Shown: positions 1 through 9,439, counted from the stretch's first letter. The stretch: 64,000 bases of DNA from Bradyrhizobium sp. 190 (GCF_023073415.1 NZ_JADPJL010000068.1:372001-436000), one strand, 5' to 3'. The notes: generated from the sequence alone by a model not told the origin. Program-made: numbers and translations.

Positions 1-117
1 GCGCTGAAAATCGCGGGCGGGCCGGCGCGCAACAACCAGATCGAGATCGGCGCCGGCGATACCTGGGGCGTGATGATCGGGCCCGGCGGTGACGTGCTGC
101 CGTTGCAGATGTATTGA
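1..117 (+). CDS. C-terminal end of an unidentified protein (partial)
   Basis: An open frame enters from the left edge and ends at TGA 115-117, giving 38 residues that finish in GVMIGPGGDVLPLQMY. It ends 10 bp before the stop codon of the convergent acyltransferase gene. The codon use is GC3-rich like that of the neighbours, so it is probably the true end of a gene. Too little is present to name a family. It does not resemble the end of RecF, the usual upstream neighbour of gyrB in this order. Confidence 0.55.
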   Translation, partial: ALKIAGGPARNNQIEIGAGDTWGVMIGPGGDVLPLQMY

Positions 118-126
118 CGTAGGCCG

Positions 127-2007
127 CTATCGCGGTTTGCTCGCTGGCGCCTCGCCGGCGAGCAAGCGGTCGATGACGGCAGCGATCAGATACTCCGAGC
201 CCTTTTCGGTGATGTGCACCCAATCGCTTACAGTAATGTCGCTGGCACCGCCGCCGACGCGCGTGAGGCAACCCTCCGCGTTGCACAAGGCATCCCGGGC
301 GGAAATGAATTCCGCACCCAGCGGCCCCAGTTTCTCCCGCATGATCGCGTCGTACCCGCTGGGTGCCGCGCCGTCGTAACGCTCGGGAATGAGCCGGTGA
401 TGCAGCATGAAATAGCGCATCACTTCGTTGGGAAGGCCGCGCCGCCAGAACGGCACCGGGCCCAGCACCACCACCCGCACACCGCTCTGCTTCAGCGCGA
501 CGACCGTCTCGGCGACATTGTCGAGATGCTTTTCCCAGGTTCCGTGCAGCACCACGATGTCGGGCCTGATCTCGCGCGCGAGGGACAGCACCTTGTCGTT
601 GATGGCACGGCAGTTCGGTGTGCTCGGGATATCGGCGTTGAGGGCGGGGATGCAGGAATTGGACGTCAACTGTGCGATGCCGAAGTTTCTCGTCTGCTGC
701 GCCTTGCGCAGGCCGGGAATCAGCGCCGCCGCGGTCGAATCGCCCCAAACCAGAACCAGCGGCCGGCGATCGCGATCGACGCAGTCTTCTGCGAACGATG
801 TCTCGCGGCTGAGATCGAGCAGGCACTGGTGAACCCGCCACTGCGCATTCTGCACCGGCACGTTGGCCATGGCGCGGATTTCCGCTGGAATCCGGAAATC
901 CAGACCCTTTCCCCAAACGACGATGATACCCGCCACCGCGACCACGGCCATGCCGGCGCCGAGGCTGAACATCTTGCGCCGGCTCGGCATGCCGAAGCGG
1001 AACGGCGTCTCGACGAACCGGTAGGTCGCCCAGGCCAACAGCACGCTGGCAAGCAATATCAACTGGCGCTCCAGCAGCGTCAGCGGCGCAAATTTTATCA
1101 TCCCTGCGAACACCAATAGCGGCCAGTGCCAGAGATAGAGCGGGTAACTGATCAGCCCGATCCACACCATCGCCGGCCTTGCCAGCACGACCCGGTTCAC
1201 CCACGCAGCCGGCGCGGATAGCAGAAGCGCGGTGCCGGCGACCGGCAGCACCGCCCACCAGCCCGGAAAGGCGCGGTGGCTGTCGAGAAAGCCGGCCGCC
1301 ACCGCGATCAGCGCCACGCCGATCCAGGCGCGCCAGCTGCTCGCCGCGCTGGAATGCTTGACGTTGATCCAGCCGCAGGCAAGCACCGCACCGGTCAGCA
1401 ATTCGAACGCGCGCGTGAACGGCAGATAGAAGGTCGCGATCGGATTCGAGCCGATCAATGCGACGTTGAGCAGGAAAGAGGCGATGCCGAGCATCGCAGC
1501 CATTGCAATAGTGCTCATTCGCAGCCGGATTGCGAGCATCAGCAGCAGCGGCCAGAACAGATAGAACTGTTCCTCGATGCCGAGCGACCACAGATGCAGC
1601 AACGGCTTTTTGGCGGATTCGACGTCGAAATAGCCGGACTGCAGCCACAGCGCGATATTGGCCAAAAATGCCGCGCTGGCGAAACTGTCGCTGCCGAGCT
1701 GCACCAAGGCAGCCGGGAGCATCCAGAACCAGCCCAGCACCAATGTCGCAGCGAGCACCACGATCAGTGCCGGGAAGATGCGCCGGATCCGCCGGTTGTA
1801 GAACTCGACCAGGCTGAAGCGGCCGAGTTCCAGTTCGCGCGTGATGATGCCCGTGATCAGGAAGCCCGAAATCACGAAGAACACGTCGACGCCGATGAAG
1901 CCGCCCGGCATCGCATCCGGGAACGCGTGGAAATTCAGCACCAGCATCACGGCGATGGCCCGGAGGCCGTCGACATCGGGCCGATATTTTAGTGAGGGCA
2001 AGGACAA
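127..2007 (-). CDS. Acyltransferase 3 (OafA/YrhL type) with C-terminal SGNH domain
   Basis: Integral membrane O-acyltransferase, probably moving acetyl groups onto a surface polysaccharide, LPS O-antigen or peptidoglycan sugar. The N-terminal part (about 350 residues) begins with the family hallmark YRPDVDGLRAIAVM, contains HLWSLGIEEQFYLFWP and has about ten hydrophobic segments. The C-terminal periplasmic part carries an SGNH-hydrolase fold with GDSTAA (block I) and DWVHIT (the catalytic Asp-x-x-His block). The frame is open back to a TTG at 2112, but that adds a non-hydrophobic extension absent from the family. I place the start at the TTG at 2007, just before the conserved region; there is no ATG and no strong ribosome site, so the start is uncertain. 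The substrate cannot be read from the sequence. The gene is divergent from gyrB. Confidence 0.85.
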   Translation of the reverse strand: MSLPSLKYRPDVDGLRAIAVMLVLNFHAFPDAMPGGFIGVDVFFVISGFLITGIITRELELGRFSLVEFYNRRIRRIFPALIVVLAATLVLGWFWMLPAALVQLGSDSFASAAFLANIALWLQSGYFDVESAKKPLLHLWSLGIEEQFYLFWPLLLMLAIRLRMSTIAMAAMLGIASFLLNVALIGSNPIATFYLPFTRAFELLTGAVLACGWINVKHSSAASSWRAWIGVALIAVAAGFLDSHRAFPGWWAVLPVAGTALLLSAPAAWVNRVVLARPAMVWIGLISYPLYLWHWPLLVFAGMIKFAPLTLLERQLILLASVLLAWATYRFVETPFRFGMPSRRKMFSLGAGMAVVAVAGIIVVWGKGLDFRIPAEIRAMANVPVQNAQWRVHQCLLDLSRETSFAEDCVDRDRRPLVLVWGDSTAAALIPGLRKAQQTRNFGIAQLTSNSCIPALNADIPSTPNCRAINDKVLSLAREIRPDIVVLHGTWEKHLDNVAETVVALKQSGVRVVVLGPVPFWRRGLPNEVMRYFMLHHRLIPERYDGAAPSGYDAIMREKLGPLGAEFISARDALCNAEGCLTRVGGGASDITVSDWVHITEKGSEYLIAAVIDRLLAGEAPASKPR

Positions 2008-2247
2008 TGGAGCGCTAACCCGGGATCGCTGTGGATGGTGGACAACGACTGCAACCTGCCGCACCGCCTTCTCTAGCAGGTCCGCAGCGGCCTGCCATTC
2101 CCGCCGCAACAACGCCTAAAAATCCGCTCGCCGAGGGCGCAGAATCGGCCGTCGAATCGCGCTTTTCGAGACCGCCAGAATCGGTCCTCGGAGACCTTGA
2201 AAAAGGGTAAAAAATCGCCATTTATTCAATGACTTGTTGATGGAGAG

Positions 2248-2264
2248 ATTGCGCTAGGCGCAAT
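2248..2264 (+). promoter_or_regulatory. Perfect small hairpin in the gyrB upstream region
   Basis: ATTGCGC-TAG-GCGCAAT is a 7-bp perfect stem with a 3-nt loop, about 80 bp before the gyrB start. It lies in the roughly 230-bp gap between the divergent acyltransferase and gyrB. It could be an operator or a leader hairpin. No T-run follows, so it is not a terminator. Confidence 0.3.
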
Positions 2265-2341
2265 GCCTCTTTCATGGCACAAATAGATCAATCAGCGCCT
2301 CATATTGCGCAGCTGATTCGGGACACCCTCGAAGGCCTCAC

Positions 2342-4780
2342 ATGACAGAACCTGCCCGGCAGACTCCTGCCGATACTGAGCATCCCATTCCGGTCGAATA
2401 TGGCGCGGAATCGATCCGGGTGCTGAAGGGGCTCGATGCCGTGCGCAAGCGGCCGGGCATGTATATCGGCGACACCGATGACGGTTCCGGCCTGCATCAC
2501 ATGGTCTACGAGGTCGTCGACAACGCCATCGACGAGGCGCTCGCCGGTCACGCCACCGCCGTGGAAGTCATCCTCAATGCCGACGGCTCGGTGACGGTGC
2601 GCGATGACGGCCGCGGCATTCCGGTCGACATTCACAAGGGCGAAGGCATCTCCGCGGCCGAGGTCATCATGACCCAGTTGCACGCGGGCGGAAAGTTCGA
2701 CCAGAACTCCTACAAGGTTTCCGGCGGCCTGCACGGCGTCGGCGTTTCCGTCGTCAACGCGCTGTCCAGCAAGCTCCAGTTGCGGGTCTGGCGCGACGGC
2801 AAGGAGCATTACATCGAATTCGCCCATGGCGATGCGGTCGCCCCGCTCGAAGTCGTCGGCGACGCCAACGGCAAGCGCGGCACCGAGGTGACCTTCCTTG
2901 CATCCACCGAGACTTTCACCAACGTCGAATATGATTTCTCGACGCTGGAGCATCGCCTGCGCGAGCTCGCGTTCCTGAATTCCGGCGTCAATATCGTGCT
3001 GTCAGACATGCGCCACGCGGTCGAGAAGCGCGAGGCGATGCATTACGACGGCGGCGTCGAGGAATTCGTCAAATATCTCGACCGCAACAAGAAGGCGATG
3101 GTGCCTGCCCCGATCATGGTTCGGGCGGAGATGAACGACATCGGCGTCGAGGCCGCCCTGTGGTGGAACGACAGCTACCATGAGAACGTGCTGTGCTTCA
3201 CCAACAACATTCCGCAGCGTGACGGCGGCACCCATCTTGCCGGCTTCCGCGGCGCGCTGACGCGCCAGGTCAACGGCTATGCCGAGGCCAACGCGAAAAG
3301 GGAAAAGATCGCGCTGACCGGCGACGATTGCCGCGAGGGCCTCACCGCCGTGCTTTCGGTGAAGGTGCCGGACCCGAAATTCTCCTCGCAGACCAAGGAC
3401 AAGCTGGTGTCCTCGGAGGTGCGCCCCGTCGTCGAGAACGTCCTCAACGAGGCGCTGGCCGCATGGTTCGAGGAGCATCCGAGCGAGGCAAAAGTCATCG
3501 TCGGCAAGGTGATCCAGGCGGCTGCAGCGCGCGAGGCCGCCCGCAAGGCCCGCGAACTGACCCGCAAGAGCCCGCTCAGCATTTCCTCGCTGCCCGGCAA
3601 GCTCGCCGACTGCCAGGAAAAAGATCCCGCCAAGTCCGAACTGTTCATCGTCGAGGGCGACTCGGCAGGCGGCAGCGCCAAGCAGGGCCGCAACCGCGAA
3701 TTCCAGGCGGTGCTGCCGCTGCGCGGCAAGATCCTCAATGTCGAGCGCGTCCGCACCGACAAGATGCTGTCAAGCGAGCAGATCGGCACGCTGATCACCG
3801 CGCTCGGCACCGGTATCAGCGACGATTTCTCGGCCGACAAGCTGCGCTACCACAAGATCATCGTGATGACGGACGCCGACGTCGACGGCGCCCATATCCG
3901 CACGCTGCTGTTGACCTTCTTCTACCGGCAGATGCGCGAACTGATCGACCGCGGCCACCTCTATATCGCGCAGCCGCCGCTCTACAAGGTAACGCGTGGC
4001 AAGTCCGAGCAGTACCTGAAGGACGAGCGCGCGCTGGAAGATTATTTGATCGCGACCGGCCTCGACGACTGCGTCTTCAAGCCGGCGACGGGATCGGATC
4101 GCGCCGGCCGTGACCTGCTGTCGCTGGTGGAGGACGCGCGCCTCATCCGCGGCATCCTGAACAATCTGCACAGCCGCTATAACCGCAAGGTGGTCGAGCA
4201 GGCGGCGATTGCCGGCGTGTTGAGCCCGAAGATCACCAGCGACATCGCGACCGCCAATGCCGCCGCCGACTACATCGCCAGGCGCCTCGATGCGCTGGCC
4301 GACGAGGTCGAGCGCGGCTGGATCGGCCGTTTCACCGAAGGCGAAGGCTTCTTCTTCGAGCGTACCGTCCGCGGCGTCAAGGATGTCGCCATGATCGACG
4401 ACGCCCTGCTCGGCTCCGCCGACGCGCGCAAGCTCGACGATTACGCAATCAGGCTGCAGGAGTCCTATCCAAGGATGGGCGGCGTGCTGCGGCGAAAAGA
4501 TACCGAGACCGCGATCCACGGGCCGGTCAGCCTGTTCGAGGCGGTGACCGACGCCGGCCGCAAGGGCGTGGCGTTGCAGCGCTACAAAGGCCTCGGCGAG
4601 ATGAACCCCAGTCAGCTCTGGGAAACCACGCTCGACGCCAACGAACGTTCGCTGCTGCAGGTGAAGATCAAGGAGGTCGACGAGGCCGACGACATCTTCA
4701 CCAAGCTGATGGGTGACGTGGTCGAGCCGCGCCGCGAATTCATCCAGGATAATTCGCTCAGCGCCAATGTCGACGTGTGA
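2342..4780 (+). CDS. gyrB: DNA gyrase subunit B
   Basis: ATPase subunit of the type IIA topoisomerase that introduces negative supercoils into DNA, working with GyrA. At 812 residues it is close to the E. coli length. The GHKL ATPase domain is N-terminal, with EVVDNAIDEA (about 57-66), DGRGIPV (about 90) and GLHGVGVSV (about 130). The transducer follows. The TOPRIM domain has IVEGDSAGGSAKQGR (about 437) and MTDADVDGAHIRT (about 510). The C-terminal GyrB signature RYKGLGEMNPSQLW lies near 747. The ATG at 2342 has GAAGG upstream. MurA follows after 9 bp, suggesting cotranscription. In alphaproteobacteria gyrB usually lies near dnaA-dnaN-recF; those genes are not upstream here, and a divergent acyltransferase sits there instead. 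Confidence 0.98.
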   Translation: MTEPARQTPADTEHPIPVEYGAESIRVLKGLDAVRKRPGMYIGDTDDGSGLHHMVYEVVDNAIDEALAGHATAVEVILNADGSVTVRDDGRGIPVDIHKGEGISAAEVIMTQLHAGGKFDQNSYKVSGGLHGVGVSVVNALSSKLQLRVWRDGKEHYIEFAHGDAVAPLEVVGDANGKRGTEVTFLASTETFTNVEYDFSTLEHRLRELAFLNSGVNIVLSDMRHAVEKREAMHYDGGVEEFVKYLDRNKKAMVPAPIMVRAEMNDIGVEAALWWNDSYHENVLCFTNNIPQRDGGTHLAGFRGALTRQVNGYAEANAKREKIALTGDDCREGLTAVLSVKVPDPKFSSQTKDKLVSSEVRPVVENVLNEALAAWFEEHPSEAKVIVGKVIQAAAAREAARKARELTRKSPLSISSLPGKLADCQEKDPAKSELFIVEGDSAGGSAKQGRNREFQAVLPLRGKILNVERVRTDKMLSSEQIGTLITALGTGISDDFSADKLRYHKIIVMTDADVDGAHIRTLLLTFFYRQMRELIDRGHLYIAQPPLYKVTRGKSEQYLKDERALEDYLIATGLDDCVFKPATGSDRAGRDLLSLVEDARLIRGILNNLHSRYNRKVVEQAAIAGVLSPKITSDIATANAAADYIARRLDALADEVERGWIGRFTEGEGFFFERTVRGVKDVAMIDDALLGSADARKLDDYAIRLQESYPRMGGVLRRKDTETAIHGPVSLFEAVTDAGRKGVALQRYKGLGEMNPSQLWETTLDANERSLLQVKIKEVDEADDIFTKLMGDVVEPRREFIQDNSLSANVDV

Positions 4781-4789
4781 GGCACGCCC

Positions 4790-6088
4790 GTGTCGCCCAT
4801 CCAATACATCGTTGAAGGCGGCCACCGGCTCGCGGGAACGATCGAGCCGTCCGGCAACAAGAATTCTGCGCTGCCGATCATCGCCGCCGCCCTGCTCACC
4901 GAGCATCCGGTCACGCTGGAAAACGTGCCGCGCATCCGCGACACCGAAACGCTGGTCGAACTGATCCGCTCGGTCGGGGCCTCGGCCGAATGGAAAGCGC
5001 GCAATACGCTCGCCATCCACGCCAAGGAAGTTCGCGCCGCCGACCTCGATCCCGAACTCTGCGCGCGGATCCGCGCCTCCATCCTGCTGGCCGGGCCGCT
5101 ACTGGCCCGCTGCGGCGAGGTGGCGCTGCCGCCGCCCGGCGGCGATGTCATCGGCCGACGACGTCTGGACACGCATTTTCTGGCCTTCGAGCAGTTGGGC
5201 GCCACCGTCACCGCGACGCACCGGCTGGAGTTCCGTGCGACCAAGCTGAGGGGCGCGGACGTGTTCCTCGACGAGCCCAGCGTCACCGCCACCGAAAACG
5301 CGCTGGTCGCGGCCGTCGCCGCCCACGGCACCACTTATCTGCGCAACGCCGCCTCCGAGCCCCATGTGCAGGACCTTGCGCATTTCCTGGTCGCGCTCGG
5401 CGCGAAGATCGAGGGCATCGGCACCAACACCATCATCGTGCACGGCCCGGCGACGCTCGGCGGCACCAGCTATTCGATCCAGCCCGACCATATCGAGGTC
5501 GGCTCGCTGATCGGGCTCGCCGCGGTGACGCGCTCGCCGCTGCGCATCGCGAAGGCCGGCGTCGAACATCTGCGCTCGATCCGGATGGGCTTTGAACGGC
5601 TCGGCATCGTCTGCGGCGTCGAGGGCGACGACCTCGTGGTGCCCTCCGGCCAGACCATGAAGATCCACGACGATTTCGGCGGCCACGTGCCCAAACTCGA
5701 GGACCAGCCATGGCCGGCCTTCCCGGCCGACCTGATGTCGATTGCGATCGTCACCGCGACGCAATGCGACGGCGTGATCCTGATGTTCGAGAAGATGTTC
5801 GAGTCGCGGATGTTCTTCGTCGACAAGCTGATCTCGATGGGCGCCCGCATCGTGCTGTGCGATCCGCATCGCGCGATCGTGGCCGGTCCGAGCCGGCTGC
5901 GCGGCGCGCCGATGACCTCCCCCGACATCCGCGCCGGCATGGCCATGCTGCTGGCGGCGGTCGCCGCCGAAGGCACCTCGACCATCAACAACGCCGACCA
6001 GATCGAGCGCGGCTATGAGCGCATCGAAGAGCGGCTCAATGCGCTGGGTGCGAAGATCACGCGAGTGCCGGCGCGAGACGGCGGATAG
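4790..6088 (+). CDS. murA: UDP-N-acetylglucosamine 1-carboxyvinyltransferase, MurA-type with Asp at the Cys115 position
   Basis: Transfers enolpyruvate from phosphoenolpyruvate to UDP-GlcNAc, the first committed step of peptidoglycan synthesis in the cytosol. The protein is 432 residues with the two-domain EPSP-synthase fold. Visible family residues are SGNKNSALP (Lys24-Asn25, the E. coli Lys22-Asn23 pair), RASILLAGPLLAR, FPADLMS (the catalytic Asp305 equivalent), IRAGMAML (the Arg397 equivalent) and IERGYERIEERL near the end. The mobile loop reads PPPGGDVIGRRRLDTH, so Asp119 stands where fosfomycin-sensitive enzymes have Cys115. The start is 9 bp after the gyrB stop. GTG at 4790 is the first in-frame start before the conserved YIVEGG. 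Whether a Cys-type MurA exists elsewhere in the genome cannot be seen. Confidence 0.9.
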   Translation: MSPIQYIVEGGHRLAGTIEPSGNKNSALPIIAAALLTEHPVTLENVPRIRDTETLVELIRSVGASAEWKARNTLAIHAKEVRAADLDPELCARIRASILLAGPLLARCGEVALPPPGGDVIGRRRLDTHFLAFEQLGATVTATHRLEFRATKLRGADVFLDEPSVTATENALVAAVAAHGTTYLRNAASEPHVQDLAHFLVALGAKIEGIGTNTIIVHGPATLGGTSYSIQPDHIEVGSLIGLAAVTRSPLRIAKAGVEHLRSIRMGFERLGIVCGVEGDDLVVPSGQTMKIHDDFGGHVPKLEDQPWPAFPADLMSIAIVTATQCDGVILMFEKMFESRMFFVDKLISMGARIVLCDPHRAIVAGPSRLRGAPMTSPDIRAGMAMLLAAVAAEGTSTINNADQIERGYERIEERLNALGAKITRVPARDGG

Positions 6089-6128
6089 GCTGCGGCGGCG
6101 CTCGTCACTTTTTCGGTCTCCGGCCGTG

Positions 6129-6219
6129 CTATAGCGTTTTCAAGCGAAGTGGATACTGGTTCGCGCAAAAAGAAGCTGGAGCTTCGGTTCTGATTCAATC
6201 AGGACCGATCATGCTCTAG
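6129..6219. repeat. Bradyrhizobium intergenic repeat (GCGTTTTC-AAGCGAAGTGG family)
   Basis: The segment runs from CTATAGCGTTTTCAAGCGAAG to the GAACC/GATTGAATCAGG type hairpin (GGTTCTGATTCAATCAGGACC) and ends in CTCTAGG. The same elements recur in the opposite orientation at 28655-28760. It lies between murA and the MATE gene. Confidence 0.7.
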
Positions 6220-6228
6220 GCTGTTGCA

Positions 6229-7635
6229 ATGACCTCGCTCGAAAAAATTGAACGCGCAACCGTAGCGCCATCTCCCTCCGCGGCCATGCCCGGCCGTCAT
6301 CTCGCGATTGAACTTGCCGAGACGCTGAAGCTCGCGGTGCCGATCGCGCTGACGCAGCTCGGGCAGATCGCGATGATGACGACCGACATCGCCATGATCG
6401 GACGCCTCGGCGCCGAGGCCGTGGCAGCGGCGTCGCTGGCGCACACTGTCCTTTTCGTCAGCTTCACCTTCGGCATGGGCCTGGTATCGGCCGTAGCACC
6501 CTTGGCGGCACAGGCTTTTGGTGCGCGCAAGCCGCATTTGATCCGGCGCTCCCTGCGCGTCGGCCTGTGGGCGGCGCTGTTGATCTCGCTGCCGCTGATG
6601 GCGCTGCGGTTCTGGGCCGAGCAAGTCCTGCTGATGCTGGGCCAGGCGCCCATGACCGCACATCTGGCGCAGGAATATCTGGCCGGTCTGGTCTGGACCA
6701 TCCTGCCCGCCCTGTGGTTCCTGGCGATCCGCGGCTTCATGAGCGCGATCAACCGGCCGGAGCCGATCCTGTGGATCACGCTGGCCGCGATCCCGGCCAA
6801 TGCGCTGCTGGTCTATCTCTTGCTGTATGGCGCGTTCGGCCTGCCGCAGCTCGGCCTGTTCGGCGCGGGGCTGGCGACCTCCATCGTCAATCTCGGCACG
6901 TTCCTGGCGGCCGTGTGGTTCGCCACGTACCGCCGGCCGTTCCGGAAGTATCACGTGTTCGGCTATTTCTGGCGCATCGACTGGCGACTGATGTGGCAAC
7001 TCATCGTCATCGGTTCGCCGATCTCGCTCTCCTTCCTGCTTGAATACGGCCTGTTCGGCGCCGCCGGACTGTTGATGGGCCTGATCAGCACCACCGCGCT
7101 GGCGGCGCATCAGATCGCGCTGCAGGTCGCCGCCATCCTGTTCATGGTGCCGTTCGGCATCGGCATGGCCGCCACCGTGCGGGTCGGCCACGCCATCGGC
7201 CGCGGCGACGCCGGCGCGGTCCGGCGCGCCGGCTACGTCGCCACCTGGCTCGGCATCGTGCTCGCCGCCATCCTGACGCTCGCCGTGATCGTCAGCCGCT
7301 TTGGCATTGCAGAGATTTTCCTGGGCGAAAGCACCGACGCGACCGCCGAACTCTCCGCGACGCTGCTGCTGGTCGGATCGACTTTCTTCATCGCCGACGC
7401 CATCCAGACCGTCGCCGCCGGCTCGCTGCGCGGCATGAACGACACGCGCGTGCCGCTGCTGTTCGCGATCCTCAGCTATTGGCTGATCGGTTTCGCCTGC
7501 GCCTGCTGGCTCGCTTTCTGGACACCGTCAGGCGCCGTTGGCGTATGGATCGGGCTGTCGGTCGGAACCGCTGTTTTTGCCGTTCTCCTGCTCTTGCGCT
7601 TCCGCGTCCTCGCCAGCAAGCTCACGTTCCGATGA
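6229..7635 (+). CDS. MATE family efflux transporter (NorM-like)
   Basis: Inner-membrane multidrug/toxin extrusion pump that exports cationic drugs or metabolites using a Na+ or H+ gradient. The protein has 468 residues and about 12 predicted hydrophobic helices in two homologous halves. Typical sequences are LAVPIALTQLGQIAMMTTD in the first helix, ALAAHQIALQVAAILFMVP at the start of the second half, and GSLRGMNDTRVP before the last helices. The stop overlaps the start of the next gene by 4 bp (ATGA), so the two are translationally coupled. The substrate is unknown. The short N-terminal extension before AMPGRHLAIEL is hydrophilic. Confidence 0.93.
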   Translation: MTSLEKIERATVAPSPSAAMPGRHLAIELAETLKLAVPIALTQLGQIAMMTTDIAMIGRLGAEAVAAASLAHTVLFVSFTFGMGLVSAVAPLAAQAFGARKPHLIRRSLRVGLWAALLISLPLMALRFWAEQVLLMLGQAPMTAHLAQEYLAGLVWTILPALWFLAIRGFMSAINRPEPILWITLAAIPANALLVYLLLYGAFGLPQLGLFGAGLATSIVNLGTFLAAVWFATYRRPFRKYHVFGYFWRIDWRLMWQLIVIGSPISLSFLLEYGLFGAAGLLMGLISTTALAAHQIALQVAAILFMVPFGIGMAATVRVGHAIGRGDAGAVRRAGYVATWLGIVLAAILTLAVIVSRFGIAEIFLGESTDATAELSATLLLVGSTFFIADAIQTVAAGSLRGMNDTRVPLLFAILSYWLIGFACACWLAFWTPSGAVGVWIGLSVGTAVFAVLLLLRFRVLASKLTFR

Positions 7636-8105
7636 AAGTCCGCGAGATCACCCCTCCTGCTGACACCGATACGCTGCTGGCCGGCGCGCAGTTCGCCGAC
7701 GCCTTCCGCGTTGAAATCGGGGATCGCGATCTCGACGCGAGGCGTGCCGCTGAACGCATGATGGCGCGTCAGCCGCGATGGGCCGAGGCGCTGTTGTCGT
7801 TGCGCAACCTGCTGGTGGCGCCGCTGGGACTGAGAACGTCGGGTGCGGGCCTGGTCCCGCCCAGAGACATGATTGGAATATTTCCGGTCGTCAGTGAAAC
7901 GCCCGATCGCCTCATCGCCGGCTTCAACGACAGGCATCTGGATTTTCGCGTCGTCGTGGATGTGACCGCGCCCGGCGGCGTCAGGCAGGTGACCGCCACG
8001 ACTCTGGTCAAGACGCACAACTGGCTCGGCCGGACTTATCTGGCAATCATCATGCCGTTTCATCGGCTGATCGTGCCGGCCCTGTTGCGTCAGGTGGCGG
8101 GCTGA
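7632..8105 (+). CDS. DUF2867 domain-containing protein
   Basis: A 157-residue protein starting at ATG 7632, whose ATGA overlaps the stop of the MATE gene. The sequence VGDLDARRAAERMM-type segment, followed by RWAEALLSLRNLLVAPLGL and a C-terminal RTYLAIIMPFHRLIVPALL, matches the DUF2867 family. No catalytic function is established for this family. The C-terminal stretch is hydrophobic. Coupling to a MATE pump suggests the two act together, but that is inference only. Confidence 0.8.
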   Translation: MKVREITPPADTDTLLAGAQFADAFRVEIGDRDLDARRAAERMMARQPRWAEALLSLRNLLVAPLGLRTSGAGLVPPRDMIGIFPVVSETPDRLIAGFNDRHLDFRVVVDVTAPGGVRQVTATTLVKTHNWLGRTYLAIIMPFHRLIVPALLRQVAG

Positions 8106-8188
8106 GGTGCTGGCAGGAAGGTCCGTTAGCGCAATCCGGACGCGCAGCGCGATACAGCGATCCTTTGCTTTCTCGCTGATTTGGTCGA

Positions 8189-9316
8189 CTAACCTTTTGC
8201 AGCGGCCGGCTTCGCAGCCGGGGGCTCGCACCAGTCGGCATGGCAGCGATCCAGGTCGTTCAGATTCTGCCGCATCTGTTCCAGCGAAAATCCCAGCGCG
8301 AAAAACCGCTCCGCGACATCGACGGGCACGCCACGGATCAGGCCCTCGCTGCGCAGCGCGGCGACCTCAGTGGCATAGGCCTGCAGCGCCGCATCGACAG
8401 GCTGAATGTCCACAGCGCCGCTGCCGTTTCGCAAGGAAGCGGCCGCCGCACGCATATAGCCGACGATCGCGTTGCTGACATCGGACAGTGGTCGCGCCAG
8501 CCTTGCCTGCACATTGGCCGGCAGCGGCACCACGCTGGCGCGCCCGATCATCACGACATCATGCCGCAAGCGCTGGATGGTGCGCAGCAATGGGCCGGTA
8601 TCGGGTCCCGACGACAAATGCGTCGCGCGCTCGCGCTCGGCTTCCAGGCCGGTCGCATGGAGGCTCGCCATCGCCGTGCCGATACCATCCTGAATACGGT
8701 GCAGGGCGTCGTTGTCGAGCCCGCGCGTCAGGCCAGCGAGCAGTTCGGCGAATGCAGCAGCCAGCAGTTCCAAAAGCTGCGCCGCATTGATGCGGATCTG
8801 GCTGACCGCCCGCGATGGCAGCACCAGGAACGAGACCACGAGCCCGGTGAGCGCGCCGACCGTGACCTCGAACAGCCGGTCGATCGTGGAATCCATCGGA
8901 TTGGCGTGGTTCATCGCCGGGACCAGCAACACGATCACGGCCGTCACCGTGGCGGCGCTCAGGCTGGGATTGATGGCGCCAATGAACGCCATCGGCGCAA
9001 CCGCCAGCACCAATAGCGCCAGTAGTCCGCCTTCCCCGGAATGCGGGATCAGTATCGCGATGGCGCCGCCATAGACCGCGCCCCCAACCGTGCCGAGCAT
9101 GTAATCCCGGGTCGCCTTGAGCGACCGGCCGACGCTCATCTGGGTGACGATGAGCGAGGTCAGCACCGCCCATAGCGGCAGCATCAGATGCAGCGCTCTG
9201 GCGATCGCATAGGCCGCGACCGCGGCGACGGCGAGCCGGACCGCGAGCGCCAGTTGCGTCTTGCGGCCACGGAGCGATCCAAGCATGCGTTTTACGAAAG
9301 CCATCATGCGCCGCAT
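8189..9316 (-). CDS. FUSC family membrane protein (aromatic acid exporter-like)
   Basis: A 375-residue integral membrane protein. The N-terminal half (about 20-165) holds about six hydrophobic helices, including AVRLAVAAVAAYAIARAL, PLWAVLTSLIVTQMSVG and the FUSC-type motif SLKATRDYMLGTVGGAVYG. The C-terminal half is a soluble helical domain. Members of this family (FUSC_2, YccS/AaeB relatives) are proposed to export small organic acids such as p-hydroxybenzoate. The C-terminus ends in an Ala/Pro/Lys-rich tail (EPPAAKPAAAKG). It is convergent with the DUF2867 gene and divergent from the PrpD gene. The true start could be one of two closely spaced ATGs (MRRMM). Confidence 0.82.
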   Translation of the reverse strand: MRRMMAFVKRMLGSLRGRKTQLALAVRLAVAAVAAYAIARALHLMLPLWAVLTSLIVTQMSVGRSLKATRDYMLGTVGGAVYGGAIAILIPHSGEGGLLALLVLAVAPMAFIGAINPSLSAATVTAVIVLLVPAMNHANPMDSTIDRLFEVTVGALTGLVVSFLVLPSRAVSQIRINAAQLLELLAAAFAELLAGLTRGLDNDALHRIQDGIGTAMASLHATGLEAERERATHLSSGPDTGPLLRTIQRLRHDVVMIGRASVVPLPANVQARLARPLSDVSNAIVGYMRAAAASLRNGSGAVDIQPVDAALQAYATEVAALRSEGLIRGVPVDVAERFFALGFSLEQMRQNLNDLDRCHADWCEPPAAKPAAAKG

Positions 9317-9439
9317 TCCGGAATCTGTAGACCGCGCCCGTGCTAGACGACGCCGAGCATAGCTGATGCCCGCGGCCGGAAGGCGGCTTGAAAGCCAAAA
9401 TCAGCCCGCCTACCCTGCGCCGCAAACCGAGGAAACACG

